Notes under the pieces: model-generated
What the model was told of the DNA's origin: nothing
Databases searched by the model: none
Seen by the model: only the letters and a program-made list of their open reading frames with translations
Shown here: one piece after another, positions 1-8,481 of the stretch
Numbering within the stretch: position 1 is the stretch's first letter
Layout: each line of letters starts with the position of its first letter
Program-made: the position numbers and the translations under genes
From: Leadbetterella lacunae
Lineage (GTDB): Bacteria > Bacteroidota > Bacteroidia > Cytophagales > Spirosomataceae
Assembly (NCBI RefSeq): GCF_042649125.1
Contig: NZ_JBHRYQ010000001.1
Location: 2,108,001-2,172,000 of the forward strand
Length of the DNA: 64,000 nt
Reading direction: 5' to 3'

Positions 1-311
1 TGTATATCTGAGGTCACGGTAAGCCTTTGGCCGTCGTCCCAAAAGTAGCGACACACCTCATCTAGTTTTTGGTATTCAAAATAATCGCTTGGATTCTTAC
101 CTGCTAAAACAAAAAGCTCGTCGACCAAACTGGGAAGTGTAAATAAAGACGGACCGGCATCAAACCTAAATCCTTCTTGCTGGATTTCACCGAGTTTACC
201 TCCCGGATAAGCATTTGCTTCATATACATGCACCTCATGCCCTTTTACTGCTAACCTTATGGCGGTTGCTAAGCCACCAATTCCACTTCCTATTATTGCG
301 GTCTTTGCCAT
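1..311 (-). CDS. Carotenoid (phytoene) desaturase-like FAD oxidoreductase, 5' part
   Basis: This is the N-terminal part (about 103 residues) of a gene running off the left edge. The ATG lies at 309-311 on the minus strand. The protein opens with MAKTAIIGSGIGGLATAIRL, a GxGxxG dinucleotide-binding fold that would hold FAD, followed about ten residues later by an acidic residue ending the second strand (HVYEAN) and then YPGGK and FDAGPSLFTLP. The last motif is typical of CrtI/CrtD-type carotenoid desaturases and their relatives, so a role in carotenoid synthesis is likely. The exact step (phytoene desaturation or 3,4-desaturation) cannot be decided from this part. Its divergent neighbour is the response regulator at 530, with a 218-base AT-rich spacer in which I found no clear TAnnTTTG box. 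Confidence 0.8.
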   Translation of the reverse strand, partial: MAKTAIIGSGIGGLATAIRLAVKGHEVHVYEANAYPGGKLGEIQQEGFRFDAGPSLFTLPSLVDELFVLAGKNPSDYFEYQKLDEVCRYFWDDGQRLTVTSDI

Positions 312-529
312 TTTTGTTTTTTGTAGAATAAAATTAAATATAGAAATAAAAACTTCGCCTTGCTCTTGAAAATCAAAAATGAGAAAACAATGTTTTAGAA
401 TGAACAAAAAATATTCAAAATCGGGCTAGAAATAGATATTTTTTGCTTTTAAACCACAATTATGAAAGTTTTTGGGTAAATTGCATTTTGTATTAATAAA
501 CCTAAAACAGCAAAAACTACTCTGCACCG

Positions 530-1693
530 ATGGCAAAAATTCTAGTTATAGATGATGAAAAAACAATCCGGGATGCTCTAAGAGATATCCTTGAATACGA
601 AGGCTACGAAGTAGATGAAGCCAAAGATGGTCAGGAGGGTCTAGACATGGTTTTGGCAAGTCTTTATGATGTTGCTCTTTGTGATATCAAAATGCCAAAG
701 ATGGACGGTCTTGACGTTTTATTAAAAGCAAAAGAAGAAGGCGTAATCACTCAGTTTGTGATGGTGTCTGCTTTTGGAAATGTAGAGAACGCCGTGGAGG
801 CTACTAAACGTGGTGCCTTTGATTTTATTACGAAGCCACCTGATCTTAATAGACTATTGGTAACGGTAAGAAACGCCATTGAGAAGAGCAATGACGTGGA
901 AGTTATAAAAACTCTGAAAAAGAGGGTTTACAAGCTCAACGAAATAGTTGGCGATTCTCAGATTATCACAAAAATCAAAGAGACGATAGACAAGGTAGCT
1001 CCTACCGAAGCTAGAATATTAGTTACTGGGCCAAATGGTTCGGGTAAAGAAATGGTAGCGAAGCAAATTCACGAGAAGTCAAATCGTTTGAAAAAACCTT
1101 TGGTGGAAGTAAACTGTGCGGCTATTCCTTCAGAGCTAATAGAAAGTGAACTTTTTGGTCACGAAAAAGGGGCTTTTACATCTGCGATAAAGCAACGTAT
1201 TGGCAAATTTGAACAAGCAGACAACGGAACTTTGTTTTTGGATGAAATAGGCGACATGAGCCTTTCAGCTCAAGCGAAAGTGTTGAGAGCTCTTCAAGAA
1301 AACAAGATTACACGTGTAGGCGGCGAAAAAGAAATAAAGATTAACGTCAGGATTATCGCGGCAACAAACAAAGACCTTAAGAAAGAAATAGCCGAAGGAA
1401 ACTTCAGAGAGGATCTTTACCACAGACTAAACGTTATTCCGATTTATGTACCTGCTTTGGCCGACAGAAAAGAGGATATTCCGTTATTGGCTGAAAAGTT
1501 TTTGAGTGATATAGCTGACGACTACGGCGATCAAGTAAAATCATTCTCAAATGAGGCGATGGACTATATGGTAAATTTACCTTGGACCGGAAACGTAAGA
1601 GAGCTTAGAAACGTAGTTGAGCGTTTGGTGATCATGTGTGACCAAGTAATAAGCGTAGACGAGGTGAAATTATATGCTGGCCTGGGCTTGTAA
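530..1693 (+). CDS. Sigma-54-type response regulator lacking a C-terminal HTH
   Basis: A 387-residue NtrC/AtoC-like regulator. Residues 1-120 form a receiver domain with acidic pocket D8/D9, the phosphorylation site D52 (CDIKMPKMDG) and conserved K102. Residues 140-375 form the AAA+ sigma-54 interaction domain: Walker A GPNGSGKE at 167-174, the sigma-54 contact loop as GAFTSA (214-219) in place of the usual GAFTGA, Walker B GTLFLDEIGDM at 233-243, and the arginine-rich sensor region near LPWTGNVRELRNVVERL. The protein stops about 20 residues later. NtrC-family proteins normally continue with a Fis-type helix-turn-helix and reach about 450 residues, so this one has no visible DNA-binding domain. 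A strong terminator follows, so this is the natural end and not a frameshift. It would probably activate RpoN holoenzyme from solution or through a partner. No sensor kinase gene is adjacent. Confidence 0.9.
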   Translation: MAKILVIDDEKTIRDALRDILEYEGYEVDEAKDGQEGLDMVLASLYDVALCDIKMPKMDGLDVLLKAKEEGVITQFVMVSAFGNVENAVEATKRGAFDFITKPPDLNRLLVTVRNAIEKSNDVEVIKTLKKRVYKLNEIVGDSQIITKIKETIDKVAPTEARILVTGPNGSGKEMVAKQIHEKSNRLKKPLVEVNCAAIPSELIESELFGHEKGAFTSAIKQRIGKFEQADNGTLFLDEIGDMSLSAQAKVLRALQENKITRVGGEKEIKINVRIIAATNKDLKKEIAEGNFREDLYHRLNVIPIYVPALADRKEDIPLLAEKFLSDIADDYGDQVKSFSNEAMDYMVNLPWTGNVRELRNVVERLVIMCDQVISVDEVKLYAGLGL

Positions 1694-1715
1694 TAATTTC
1701 TAAAATATATGTATT

Positions 1716-1747
1716 GAGACGATTCCACCGAATCGTCTCTTTTTTTT
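1716..1747 (+). terminator. Intrinsic terminator of the response regulator gene
   Basis: A perfect 10-bp stem (GAGACGATTC, loop CACC, GAATCGTCTC) is followed by eight T on the plus strand. It lies 22 bases after the stop codon and also separates this gene from the convergent GH106 gene. Confidence 0.93.
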
Positions 1748-1748
1748 G

Positions 1749-4247
1749 TCAATATTGTAGGCTCACAGGGCCCAAAAGCCCCGAAAGCACAGGTTCCCAA
1801 GCAGAAGAATCAAATGGTTTGTAATTAATATCCACCATGTTAATGTCATAAAACTTCTGCCAGTTCACTTTATTTTTGTCCAAATACCGCACTCTATTAA
1901 TCGACAGGTTTTGAACGTATATTTCTATCTTGTTTTGTTGTTTCAAAATCCCCTGAGGAATATCCAACTCAAAAGGCAATGACCAGGCGGTCCCTAACTC
2001 GACGCCATTGATGACAACTTTGGCAGATTCTCGCACATCGCCCAGTAGTAGTTTTACATGTTTATTTTGAGCATCAGTCGGAACTTCAAAAGTAGACGAA
2101 TATTTGCCCACACCCGAAAAATACTGAACTGTAGAATCCGGCAGTTCTGTCCATGAGCCTAGACTAATGTTTTTCTTCTCAGTTGGCATAAAAGGAGCAC
2201 CAGACACAAACTCCAAGTTCCAGTTATTTGAGAGTAAAACAGTTTGTTGCAGCTCTTGACTCTCAACTTTGGCGGGTTGAATAAGTTCTTTATTTCCTAA
2301 AATCACAAAAGTACTTTTACCTGGAGCCAAATCTAAGTCAAAGCTAACTTTACCTGCACTTTGAGTGAACGAAACGTATTTTCTGGTATTGGCTAATGCG
2401 TCAAACACCTCCACCGATTTTGCCGTTCCTTTTAGACTTACCGTTCCTTTTTTGAATTCATTTTTTAGATTTGAAATAAAATAAATAGACTCGTCATTTT
2501 TGATTTTTCGTATAAAAGTCAAACCCAACGTACTAAGCTCTTCGATTCTTACATCGGCAGCTTCTAGGTCTTTTATAAGATTAGTAGAAATCGAAAAACG
2601 AGTCAGGCATTTCTCAAAAACCTTTTGGTTGTTTTCAAAATCTTTAAATCCACTTGCTAGAACAGGCTTTTTATCTGAGAATATAACTTTCATTCCTTTT
2701 CGCTGAAGTTTCTCGATGATTCTAAGCGTAGCCAAAGGCATAAACTCCATTGGAGGCAAAACCAAGGCTTTGTATCTTTTGTCATTTGCCTTAGAAATAT
2801 ACTCCAACTGCCTATCCGAAACAAAGTCATACATAACGCCATTGGACTGAAGCTTATCTATTACCCCTCTAAAACTTGGTGTAAAAACCCCGCTTTTTTC
2901 GATATTATGAACGTCAATCATGTGAATGGCGGCGTCAGGCATATGCCATAAATCGTGAATAGGAAAATACAGCAAGACGTCGTTGTCTGCCTGCGAATTT
3001 TGCAATTCCTCCTGAGCACGGGCTATGTAGGCATTTAGCAGTGGAAGCTGCCCCCAAAAATGACTATTGAAATTAAAATTGGTACTAGCATAAAAAAGCC
3101 AGCCGGGAAATGCCTCAGCAGGTGGCGTATAAGGTACTCCATGAAAAAACACGTGATTAATTCCACCCAAAAACGATTCGTCTATGATGGGCTTAATTTG
3201 GGATAACGAAACCTTAAAATGATTGCCAAGCCAAGTAGCGGTTTCTGAAGAGACTAGTTTTTTGTTGAAAATATGTGCCGGCGAAGATGCCAACTTCAAA
3301 ACCGCAATATTGGGTTTACCAAACCTACTTTCCTCATAGTCGGGATCTTGTCTGTAACCCGGAATACCATACGGTTTTGAACCAAAAAACTCACTTTCTG
3401 GAATATCAGAAGCTGCGTATAAGTCCAAAATATTAGCAGGCGAGCCGTGTGATTCGTTCCTATTTAGCTTTTGGTATTTATGAGCAAAACTTGTATAAGG
3501 CTTTGTGAAGTTATTAAGAAGTAAATCTGACAATGTTTCAAGGTAATCGGCTTTTATTCTTCTTTCAGAAATAGTAAAGTTGTCTTTTTTTGATAAAATA
3601 TTTATTAAAGGTTCAAAGTCATATCCCCTGTATTTTTTAAATTCTGTATAAAAATCGTTGGTCCAGTTTGCTCCATATACTTCGTATGAGTCGTTATAAA
3701 AAGCACGCACACCGTAGTTTTTTAAATCAAAAACCTTATCGAACCTTTCGAAATATGCACTTATTCCCGATTTTGAAAAATGATCTACCACCAAACCTTC
3801 ACCGCCCGGAGCGGCTCTTTTTACCATTTGTTTGGTCAAACTCACTTTGGGCTGCAAGTTCCCATCCGAATCCTTTTCGAATTTCAACTGCTTGGCTGCA
3901 TGCTCTTGGCTTACATTTGGCCCGCCATATGGCCAGCCCGTACCCAATGACATGTCTATCCCCAAGCCCAATGCTTTGGCGTCTTTTACTGTATAATCTA
4001 AAATTTGAAGCCAACGAGGACTCAGGTATTCTATAAATTTAGACTCCTCCCCTTTTATGCCATAAATGGGAATGATATGCAAACCCCCAAAACCAGCATC
4101 GGCATATTTGACCAAACTTTCGTGGATGTCTTTTTCATTAACTGCACTGCCAAGCCACCACCAATAGGCCCAAGGCTTGGCGGTATTTTGAGCAGAAGCA
4201 CCTTTAAAAACAAAAAGAATTAAAAAAAGGAAAACGTATTTTTTCAT
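1749..4247 (-). CDS. GH106-family alpha-L-rhamnosidase-like glycoside hydrolase
   Basis: Secreted enzyme of about 832 residues. I chose the ATG at 4245-4247 (MKKYVFLFLILFVFKGASAQ), which gives a clean signal peptide; an ATG ten codons upstream would put residues in front of it. Family marks of GH106 are visible: WWWLGSAV near the N-terminus, GLGIDMSLGTGWPYGGPNV, VKRAAPGGEGLVVDHFS, an FYNDSYEVYGANWT segment holding a likely catalytic acidic residue, and a C-terminal galactose-binding jelly roll with RESAKVVINGVELGTAW. The stretch between the GWPYGG and VKRAAPG motifs is short compared with what I recall for longer family members. The expected reaction is removal of terminal alpha-L-rhamnose from plant or bacterial glycans in the periplasm or outside. 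No SusC/D genes are adjacent. It lies downstream of purM but a terminator separates them. Confidence 0.82.
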   Translation of the reverse strand: MKKYVFLFLILFVFKGASAQNTAKPWAYWWWLGSAVNEKDIHESLVKYADAGFGGLHIIPIYGIKGEESKFIEYLSPRWLQILDYTVKDAKALGLGIDMSLGTGWPYGGPNVSQEHAAKQLKFEKDSDGNLQPKVSLTKQMVKRAAPGGEGLVVDHFSKSGISAYFERFDKVFDLKNYGVRAFYNDSYEVYGANWTNDFYTEFKKYRGYDFEPLINILSKKDNFTISERRIKADYLETLSDLLLNNFTKPYTSFAHKYQKLNRNESHGSPANILDLYAASDIPESEFFGSKPYGIPGYRQDPDYEESRFGKPNIAVLKLASSPAHIFNKKLVSSETATWLGNHFKVSLSQIKPIIDESFLGGINHVFFHGVPYTPPAEAFPGWLFYASTNFNFNSHFWGQLPLLNAYIARAQEELQNSQADNDVLLYFPIHDLWHMPDAAIHMIDVHNIEKSGVFTPSFRGVIDKLQSNGVMYDFVSDRQLEYISKANDKRYKALVLPPMEFMPLATLRIIEKLQRKGMKVIFSDKKPVLASGFKDFENNQKVFEKCLTRFSISTNLIKDLEAADVRIEELSTLGLTFIRKIKNDESIYFISNLKNEFKKGTVSLKGTAKSVEVFDALANTRKYVSFTQSAGKVSFDLDLAPGKSTFVILGNKELIQPAKVESQELQQTVLLSNNWNLEFVSGAPFMPTEKKNISLGSWTELPDSTVQYFSGVGKYSSTFEVPTDAQNKHVKLLLGDVRESAKVVINGVELGTAWSLPFELDIPQGILKQQNKIEIYVQNLSINRVRYLDKNKVNWQKFYDINMVDINYKPFDSSAWEPVLSGLLGPVSLQY

Positions 4248-4327
4248 AAATATTAAATAGAGCGGTTGATACTCCAAAGTAGTTAAATTCTATTTAAAAA
4301 TTATCAGCTACTCTCATGCTATTGCAC

Positions 4328-4360
4328 AAAAAAAGGCCAAATCTTTTGACTTGACCTTTT
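4328..4360 (-). terminator. Intrinsic terminator downstream of purM
   Basis: On the minus strand AAAAGGTCAA and TTGGCCTTTT form a 10-bp stem with one G:U pair and a 10-base loop, ending in a run of seven T. It lies about 25 bases past the purM stop. Confidence 0.8.
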
Positions 4361-4384
4361 CTATATCACTATTAATATTTTTTC

Positions 4385-5557
4385 TTAATATTCAAACTCC
4401 CCAAACTCACTTTTGATAGTTAGTTTTTTACCTTCAAATGCCTCTACTCTTCCTATTACTTGTGCATCAATATTAAAGCTTTTCGATACATCTATTACAG
4501 TTTGAGCGTCTTTTTCTGAAAGGTAAACTTCTAAACGGTGTCCCATGTTAAAGACTTTATACATTTCCTGATAAGAAGTACCGCTTTGCTCCTGGATAAG
4601 TTGAAACAAGGGAGGCACCGGAAGCATATTGTCTTTGATTATGTGAACATTATCCACAAAATGCAAAACCTTGGTTTGAGCTCCGCCTGAGCAATGCACC
4701 ATGCCGCTGATTTTACCTTTTAGTTTATCAAGCAAAACTTTTACCACTGGAGCATAAGTACGCGTAGGCGAAAGCACCAACCTACCAACATTTACCGTAA
4801 GGTTATCCGTTATTTCGACTTTGTCGGTCAGTTGTTTTTTACCACTGTAAACCAGCGAACTGTGAATATCTGAGTCAAAACTTTCTGGGTATTTCTCTGC
4901 ATAACCGTTGCTGAGCACATCGTGCCTTGCTGAAGTTAAACCGTTACTACCCATTCCGCCGTTGTACTCGGTTTCGTAAGTTGACTTTCCATATGAAGCC
5001 AATCCTACGATTACATCGCCGGGCTTTATGTTATCGTTTGAAATTATATCTTCTCTTTTAGTCCGGGCTATTACCGTAGTATTTACCGTTATGGTTCTTA
5101 CCAAGTCTCCCACATCGGCGGTTTCGCCACCCGTGCTGTATATTTCTACACCGTTTTCACGGAGCATAGCCAAGACTTCTTCGCTGCCGTTTATTATTTC
5201 AGCAATCACTTCACCCGGAATCTTGTTTTTATTTCTATCGATAGACGACGACATCAAAATGGGACCCGTAGCCCCTACACACAGTAAGTCATCGGTATTC
5301 ATGATGATAGAATCTTGGGCAATACCTTTCCAAACTGACAGGTCGCCGGTTTCTTTCCAATATAGATACGCCAATGAAGTTTTTGTGCCTGCACCGTCAG
5401 CGTGCATAATATTGCAGTAGGCCTCATCGCCACCTAAAACATCGGGAGATATTTTACAGAAAGCCTTTGGATACAAGCCCTTATCTAGCTTTTCAATGGC
5501 TTTGTGCACATCCTCTTTTGAGGCAGAAACACCTCGCATCATATAACGGTCAGACAT
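4385..5557 (-). CDS. purM: Phosphoribosylformylglycinamidine cyclo-ligase (AIR synthase)
   Basis: A 390-residue PurM-family enzyme of purine synthesis that converts FGAM to AIR with ATP in the cytoplasm. Visible family features are the glycine-rich ATP-binding N-terminal part (MHADGAGTKTSLA), the metal/nucleotide segment SIIMNTDDLLCVGA, the STGGETADVGD motif, VGLASYGKSTYETEYNGGMG and a C-terminal half with MVHCSGGAQTK and FNMGHRLEV. The Bacteroidota form is somewhat longer than the E. coli enzyme (about 345 residues). It stands alone here, with a TAnnTTTG box 22 bases upstream of the ATG and an intrinsic terminator after the stop, so it is probably a single-gene unit. No other pur genes are in the window. 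Confidence 0.95.
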   Translation of the reverse strand: MSDRYMMRGVSASKEDVHKAIEKLDKGLYPKAFCKISPDVLGGDEAYCNIMHADGAGTKTSLAYLYWKETGDLSVWKGIAQDSIIMNTDDLLCVGATGPILMSSSIDRNKNKIPGEVIAEIINGSEEVLAMLRENGVEIYSTGGETADVGDLVRTITVNTTVIARTKREDIISNDNIKPGDVIVGLASYGKSTYETEYNGGMGSNGLTSARHDVLSNGYAEKYPESFDSDIHSSLVYSGKKQLTDKVEITDNLTVNVGRLVLSPTRTYAPVVKVLLDKLKGKISGMVHCSGGAQTKVLHFVDNVHIIKDNMLPVPPLFQLIQEQSGTSYQEMYKVFNMGHRLEVYLSEKDAQTVIDVSKSFNIDAQVIGRVEAFEGKKLTIKSEFGEFEY

Positions 5558-5579
5558 ATTCTTATTTTTATTGAAAGTA

Positions 5580-5587
5580 CAAAGTTA
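5580..5587 (-). promoter_or_regulatory. Candidate -7 box (TAACTTTG) for purM
   Basis: An exact match to the Bacteroidota -7 consensus TAnnTTTG on the minus strand, 22 bases before the purM ATG. No good TTTG -33 element is found at the usual 17-23 base spacing. Confidence 0.5.
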
Positions 5588-5630
5588 AGGATTCAGACCT
5601 TTAAAGCATGAAAATATTACATGTTTCGTT

Positions 5631-5921
5631 TTAAAGTCCTTTTATGAGCTTTTCTAATACGTTTAAATGTTTTTCGAAGGCTTCCTTACCCTCAGGCGTA
5701 ACCGCATAATTAGTATTGGGTTTTCTGCCGATAAATTCTTTCACAAAACTTACATATCCGGCTTCGTCGAGGGCTTTGAGGTGGGTAGCCAAATTGCCGT
5801 CGGTCAAATTCAATAGCTCCTTCAAGGCACTGAAACTTAGGGTTTCATTGACCATAAGCACAGACATGATTCCCAGCCGTGCTTTGCTTTCAAATGCCTT
5901 ATTGAATTTCTCTAAAATCAT
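5631..5921 (-). CDS. Winged-helix transcriptional regulator (MarR/PadR-like, HTH_34 type)
   Basis: A 96-residue DNA-binding protein. The whole chain is one winged helix: helix SKARLGIMSVLMVNETLSFS, recognition helix region DGNLATHLKALDEAGYVSF and wing GRKPNTNYAVTPEGKEAF. This layout matches the small Bacteroidota regulators annotated as winged helix DNA-binding proteins. No ligand domain is present. It is the last gene of a four-gene minus-strand cluster and overlaps the membrane-protein gene upstream by four bases, a pairing of small regulator and polytopic membrane protein that suggests the two act together, perhaps with the regulator controlling the cluster. Its targets are unknown. Confidence 0.82.
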   Translation of the reverse strand: MILEKFNKAFESKARLGIMSVLMVNETLSFSALKELLNLTDGNLATHLKALDEAGYVSFVKEFIGRKPNTNYAVTPEGKEAFEKHLNVLEKLIKGL

Positions 5922-6541
5922 TTTTCGTATTTAAAATACATGATGGCTCCATATAAAATATGCAAAACACCAAATCCAAACGCCCAAAACAAAAGGGTAT
6001 AACCCGTAAAAAACATGGAAACAAGACCTAAAATCACCTCAAAAATACCTAGAAAATAAACATCCCTAACTGTAAAGGTGGAGGCATTTACCAGAGCGAG
6101 ACCATAAAATATCAAAGTAGCCGGAAAAGCTATCCAGATATATCCATGAAAAACCAAGCCCACAGAAAAAACACCACCAGCTAGCAACGGTACCGCCAAA
6201 TGGAGCAAGAGTTTTTTTGAAAGGTTATTCCAAACCGATACGTTTTGTTTTTTGGCTTTTCTGATTGTGAAGTATACACCAAAAACCAAAGCAACCAAAA
6301 GTGTAACTACGGCTATTTGAAGCAAATAATATTTAAAATTTTGATCTGCAGGATAAGCTTGCAAAATGCCTTTTGGGTCTGTATTACCTGTAATCTCTAC
6401 TTTTTTTGAGTACACCAAAAAAGCAGAAACCAAAGCAACTATACCAGCAGAAACACCTGAAAGTCCACTAAGCGATAAAAACTTAGACGAACGCTCCATC
6501 ATAGACCTGATTTCTTTCAAATGCTCAATGTGCTCATTCAT
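5918..6541 (-). CDS. Polytopic membrane protein of unknown function
   Basis: A 207-residue protein with a short soluble N-terminus (MNEHIEHLKEIRSMMERSSKF) and about six hydrophobic segments, near residues 22-44, 70-93, 109-130, 132-150, 159-180 and 183-200. I do not recognise a catalytic motif. Proteins of this kind occur next to small winged-helix regulators in Bacteroidota, and here the stop overlaps the regulator start by four bases. Its own start overlaps the end of dgkA by four bases, so the three are translationally coupled. A role in sensing or envelope physiology is only a guess. Confidence 0.75.
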   Translation of the reverse strand: MNEHIEHLKEIRSMMERSSKFLSLSGLSGVSAGIVALVSAFLVYSKKVEITGNTDPKGILQAYPADQNFKYYLLQIAVVTLLVALVFGVYFTIRKAKKQNVSVWNNLSKKLLLHLAVPLLAGGVFSVGLVFHGYIWIAFPATLIFYGLALVNASTFTVRDVYFLGIFEVILGLVSMFFTGYTLLFWAFGFGVLHILYGAIMYFKYEK

Positions 6542-6900
6542 ATCGATAATATTTTAGGTAAAAATATGATTGCGGCGGCTACCAAAGCCCCCAATGCAAA
6601 AAACAAAACTCCAGCAGCGGCCATATCTTTGACCATACCTATTTGTCTATTTTGAGTTCTATCTACTTCGTCACAAAGCTTCTCTATAGCCGAATTAAAA
6701 GCCTCAGAAGCCCAAACCGATGAAACAAACAAGAGTATAATGAGCCATTCGAAAGCAGAAATACCGTAATAAAAGCCAGCAGCCACAACCAAAAAACTCG
6801 CTAATAAATGTACCCGAGCGTTATTTTCATTTTTCACCAGAAAATAAATCCCTTGAAAGGCAAATTTAAAACTCCGAAACATTTTACGCAGATCTATCAT
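6538..6900 (-). CDS. dgkA: Diacylglycerol kinase / undecaprenol kinase family protein
   Basis: A 120-residue DgkA-family membrane kinase, the usual length. It has a basic amphipathic N-terminus (FRSFKFAFQGIYFLVKNENNARVH), three transmembrane segments (about 33-50, 52-68 and 93-115) and the family signature WASEAFNSAIEKLCDEVD, whose glutamates and asparagine bind Mg-ATP. RQIGMVKDMAAAGVL completes the family pattern. In Gram-positive relatives the substrate is undecaprenol; in E. coli it is diacylglycerol. The substrate here cannot be told from sequence. The gene overlaps the DUF1361 gene upstream by 17 bases and the membrane-protein gene downstream by four. Confidence 0.92.
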   Translation of the reverse strand: MIDLRKMFRSFKFAFQGIYFLVKNENNARVHLLASFLVVAAGFYYGISAFEWLIILLFVSSVWASEAFNSAIEKLCDEVDRTQNRQIGMVKDMAAAGVLFFALGALVAAAIIFLPKILSI

Positions 6901-7540
6901 CTTTTTGGAAATAATAAAAGGACAAATATAAGCTGATTAATACAATACTGAAAATCAAAGTATATTGAATAGCGGCCGGATTGCTTAGACTAAACCATGA
7001 ATGTACCAAAAACGCCTTTGGATTTGAGAAAATATCCCAACTATTAAGCCTAACTACGCGACCCAAATACAAGCCAAAGCCACTCATAACCAAACTACTC
7101 AAAAGGGCCAACCAGGTTATTGCTTTTCCTAAAATTTGATTCCAGATATTTTGAAAAATCAATAAGGAATAAAAACCCATAGCTAAGCCTGTGAGTGCCG
7201 TCACAAAGATGCAAATAGAGTCAAACCAGATTAAGTTTTTGGGTAAATGGCTCAAATGAATCAAATCAGTGATGATGTAAGGCGAGTTTGGGAAAAATAT
7301 TAACCAAAGAAATGTCAAGCCAAATACTATGATTCTGTTAAAACTGCTAGTTGTAAAAAGCCTTTTTTGGAAAACACGTTTTGCTAAAAGTATAAATACC
7401 AAAGGAAGCCAAGCTAGAAACAAATTCCAGATAAGTGAAAATCCAAAAATGCCGCCAGATAGCTTTATTCTGAATAAAAACAGCACCAAACACAACATAC
7501 ATAATATCAGAATCCCGGATGTTGACTTACTCATTTTCAT
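6884..7540 (-). CDS. DUF1361 domain membrane protein
   Basis: A 218-residue polytopic membrane protein with about seven hydrophobic segments. The motif WLIFFPNSPYIITDLIHL near the middle is the DUF1361 signature, followed by conserved GFGLYLGRVVRLNSWDI. Function is unknown for the family. It is the first gene of the cluster DUF1361-dgkA-membrane protein-regulator, and overlaps dgkA. The divergent thioesterase gene begins 109 bases away. I found no clear TAnnTTTG box in front of it. Confidence 0.85.
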   Translation of the reverse strand: MKMSKSTSGILILCMLCLVLFLFRIKLSGGIFGFSLIWNLFLAWLPLVFILLAKRVFQKRLFTTSSFNRIIVFGLTFLWLIFFPNSPYIITDLIHLSHLPKNLIWFDSICIFVTALTGLAMGFYSLLIFQNIWNQILGKAITWLALLSSLVMSGFGLYLGRVVRLNSWDIFSNPKAFLVHSWFSLSNPAAIQYTLIFSIVLISLYLSFYYFQKDDRSA

Positions 7541-7626
7541 AAAAAGTACTTTTTATTACAAAGTAAAAGATTTTTCCCTTCCTAACCAAAAAAATATTGA
7601 TTTATAGCTTAACCGAAAAGTATACG

Positions 7627-7634
7627 TATTTTTG
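7627..7634 (+). promoter_or_regulatory. Candidate -7 box (TATTTTTG) for the thioesterase gene
   Basis: An exact TAnnTTTG match, 15 bases before the ATG at 7650. The nearest upstream TTG lies 27 bases away, longer than the usual spacing, so only the -7 element is supported. Confidence 0.5.
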
Positions 7635-7649
7635 CAAAAAAAATACACG

Positions 7650-8165
7650 ATGCCGAAACCGAAATCAATAAAAGAATCGATTACCATAATGACCGAAATG
7701 GTAATGCCAAACGACACCAACACACTTGGAAACCTGATGGGCGGAAACCTCATGAGAATGATGGATATAGCAGGTGCCATAACTGCACAAAAACACTGCA
7801 ACCGCATAGTGGTGACGGCATCGGTAGATAATGTATCGTTTGTAAATCCTATTCCACTTGGAAACGTGGTAACTTTGGAAGGCAAAATAACGCGGGCATT
7901 TACAACCTCTATGGAGGTGGTGGTCAATGTATTTAGCGAAAACATTCCGGCTGGAACCAAAACCAAAACCAACCAGGCATTCTTGACATTTGTGGCGGTA
8001 GACCAAACCGGTAGGCCGATAGAAGTACCTGAGGCAATCATAGAAACAGAGGAAGAAAAAGAACTCTACGACAGTGCACAGCGAAGACGCGAGCTCAGAC
8101 TGGTATTGGCTGGCAGGTTAAAACCCGAAGAAGCCACTGCTTTAAAGTCGATATTTAATTTGTAA
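7650..8165 (+). CDS. Hotdog-fold acyl-CoA thioesterase
   Basis: A 171-residue cytoplasmic protein of the YciA/BFIT type single-hotdog thioesterases. I chose the ATG at 7650 (MPKPKSIKES); an in-frame TTG 18 bases upstream overlaps the promoter box. Family features are MVMPNDTNTLGNLMGGNLMRMMDIAGAI-type loop and helix containing the catalytic asparagine/aspartate region, VVTASVDNVSFVNPIPLGNVV in the second strand pair, and the conserved TFVAVDQTGRP segment. The C-terminus carries a charged helical tail. These enzymes hydrolyse acyl-CoA esters to free CoA; chain length preference cannot be predicted. It is a single-gene unit followed closely by a tRNA gene. Confidence 0.88.
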   Translation: MPKPKSIKESITIMTEMVMPNDTNTLGNLMGGNLMRMMDIAGAITAQKHCNRIVVTASVDNVSFVNPIPLGNVVTLEGKITRAFTTSMEVVVNVFSENIPAGTKTKTNQAFLTFVAVDQTGRPIEVPEAIIETEEEKELYDSAQRRRELRLVLAGRLKPEEATALKSIFNL

Positions 8166-8194
8166 ATAAGATACGCTAGCTGCAAAAAATACCG

Positions 8195-8202
8195 TATTTT
8201 TG
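8195..8202 (+). promoter_or_regulatory. Candidate -7 box (TATTTTTG) for tRNA-Arg
   Basis: An exact TAnnTTTG match ending nine bases before the first base of the tRNA, which is about where transcription would start. Confidence 0.5.
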
Positions 8203-8210
8203 CGGTATAT

Positions 8211-8282
8211 GCCTCCGTAGTTTAATGGATAAAATGTTAGATTCCGGTTCTGATGATGGTGGTTCGATTCCACTCGGGGGTA
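8211..8282 (+). tRNA. tRNA-Arg (anticodon CCG)
   Basis: The cloverleaf folds by hand: acceptor GCCTCCG with CGGGGGT (two G:U pairs) and discriminator A; D stem GTTT/AAAT with GG in the loop; anticodon stem TTAGA/TCTGA with loop TTCCGGT, giving anticodon CCG for the Arg codon CGG; variable loop of four; T stem GGTGG/CCACT with loop TTCGATT. CCA is not encoded. It is a lone tRNA gene. Confidence 0.95.
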
Positions 8283-8481
8283 CTTTTTTCTTCACACACA
8301 CTTTACAATCCTTTCACTATTTCATTTTTATTTAATTGAAATAAATTCACTTTCGAAACAAATCGAAACCTAATTCACTTTCGTTTTACTAATTTTATTA
8401 ACTTTATTTTATCTTTCATTAGACACTAAAACGTCTAAAGTGATTTGAGGATAAAACAATATTTTAATTCAACCATAAAGC

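Noticed and set aside
7556..8041. Long minus-strand frame opposite the thioesterase gene
   Set aside because: Shadow of the thioesterase gene; composition and lack of a family match argue against it.
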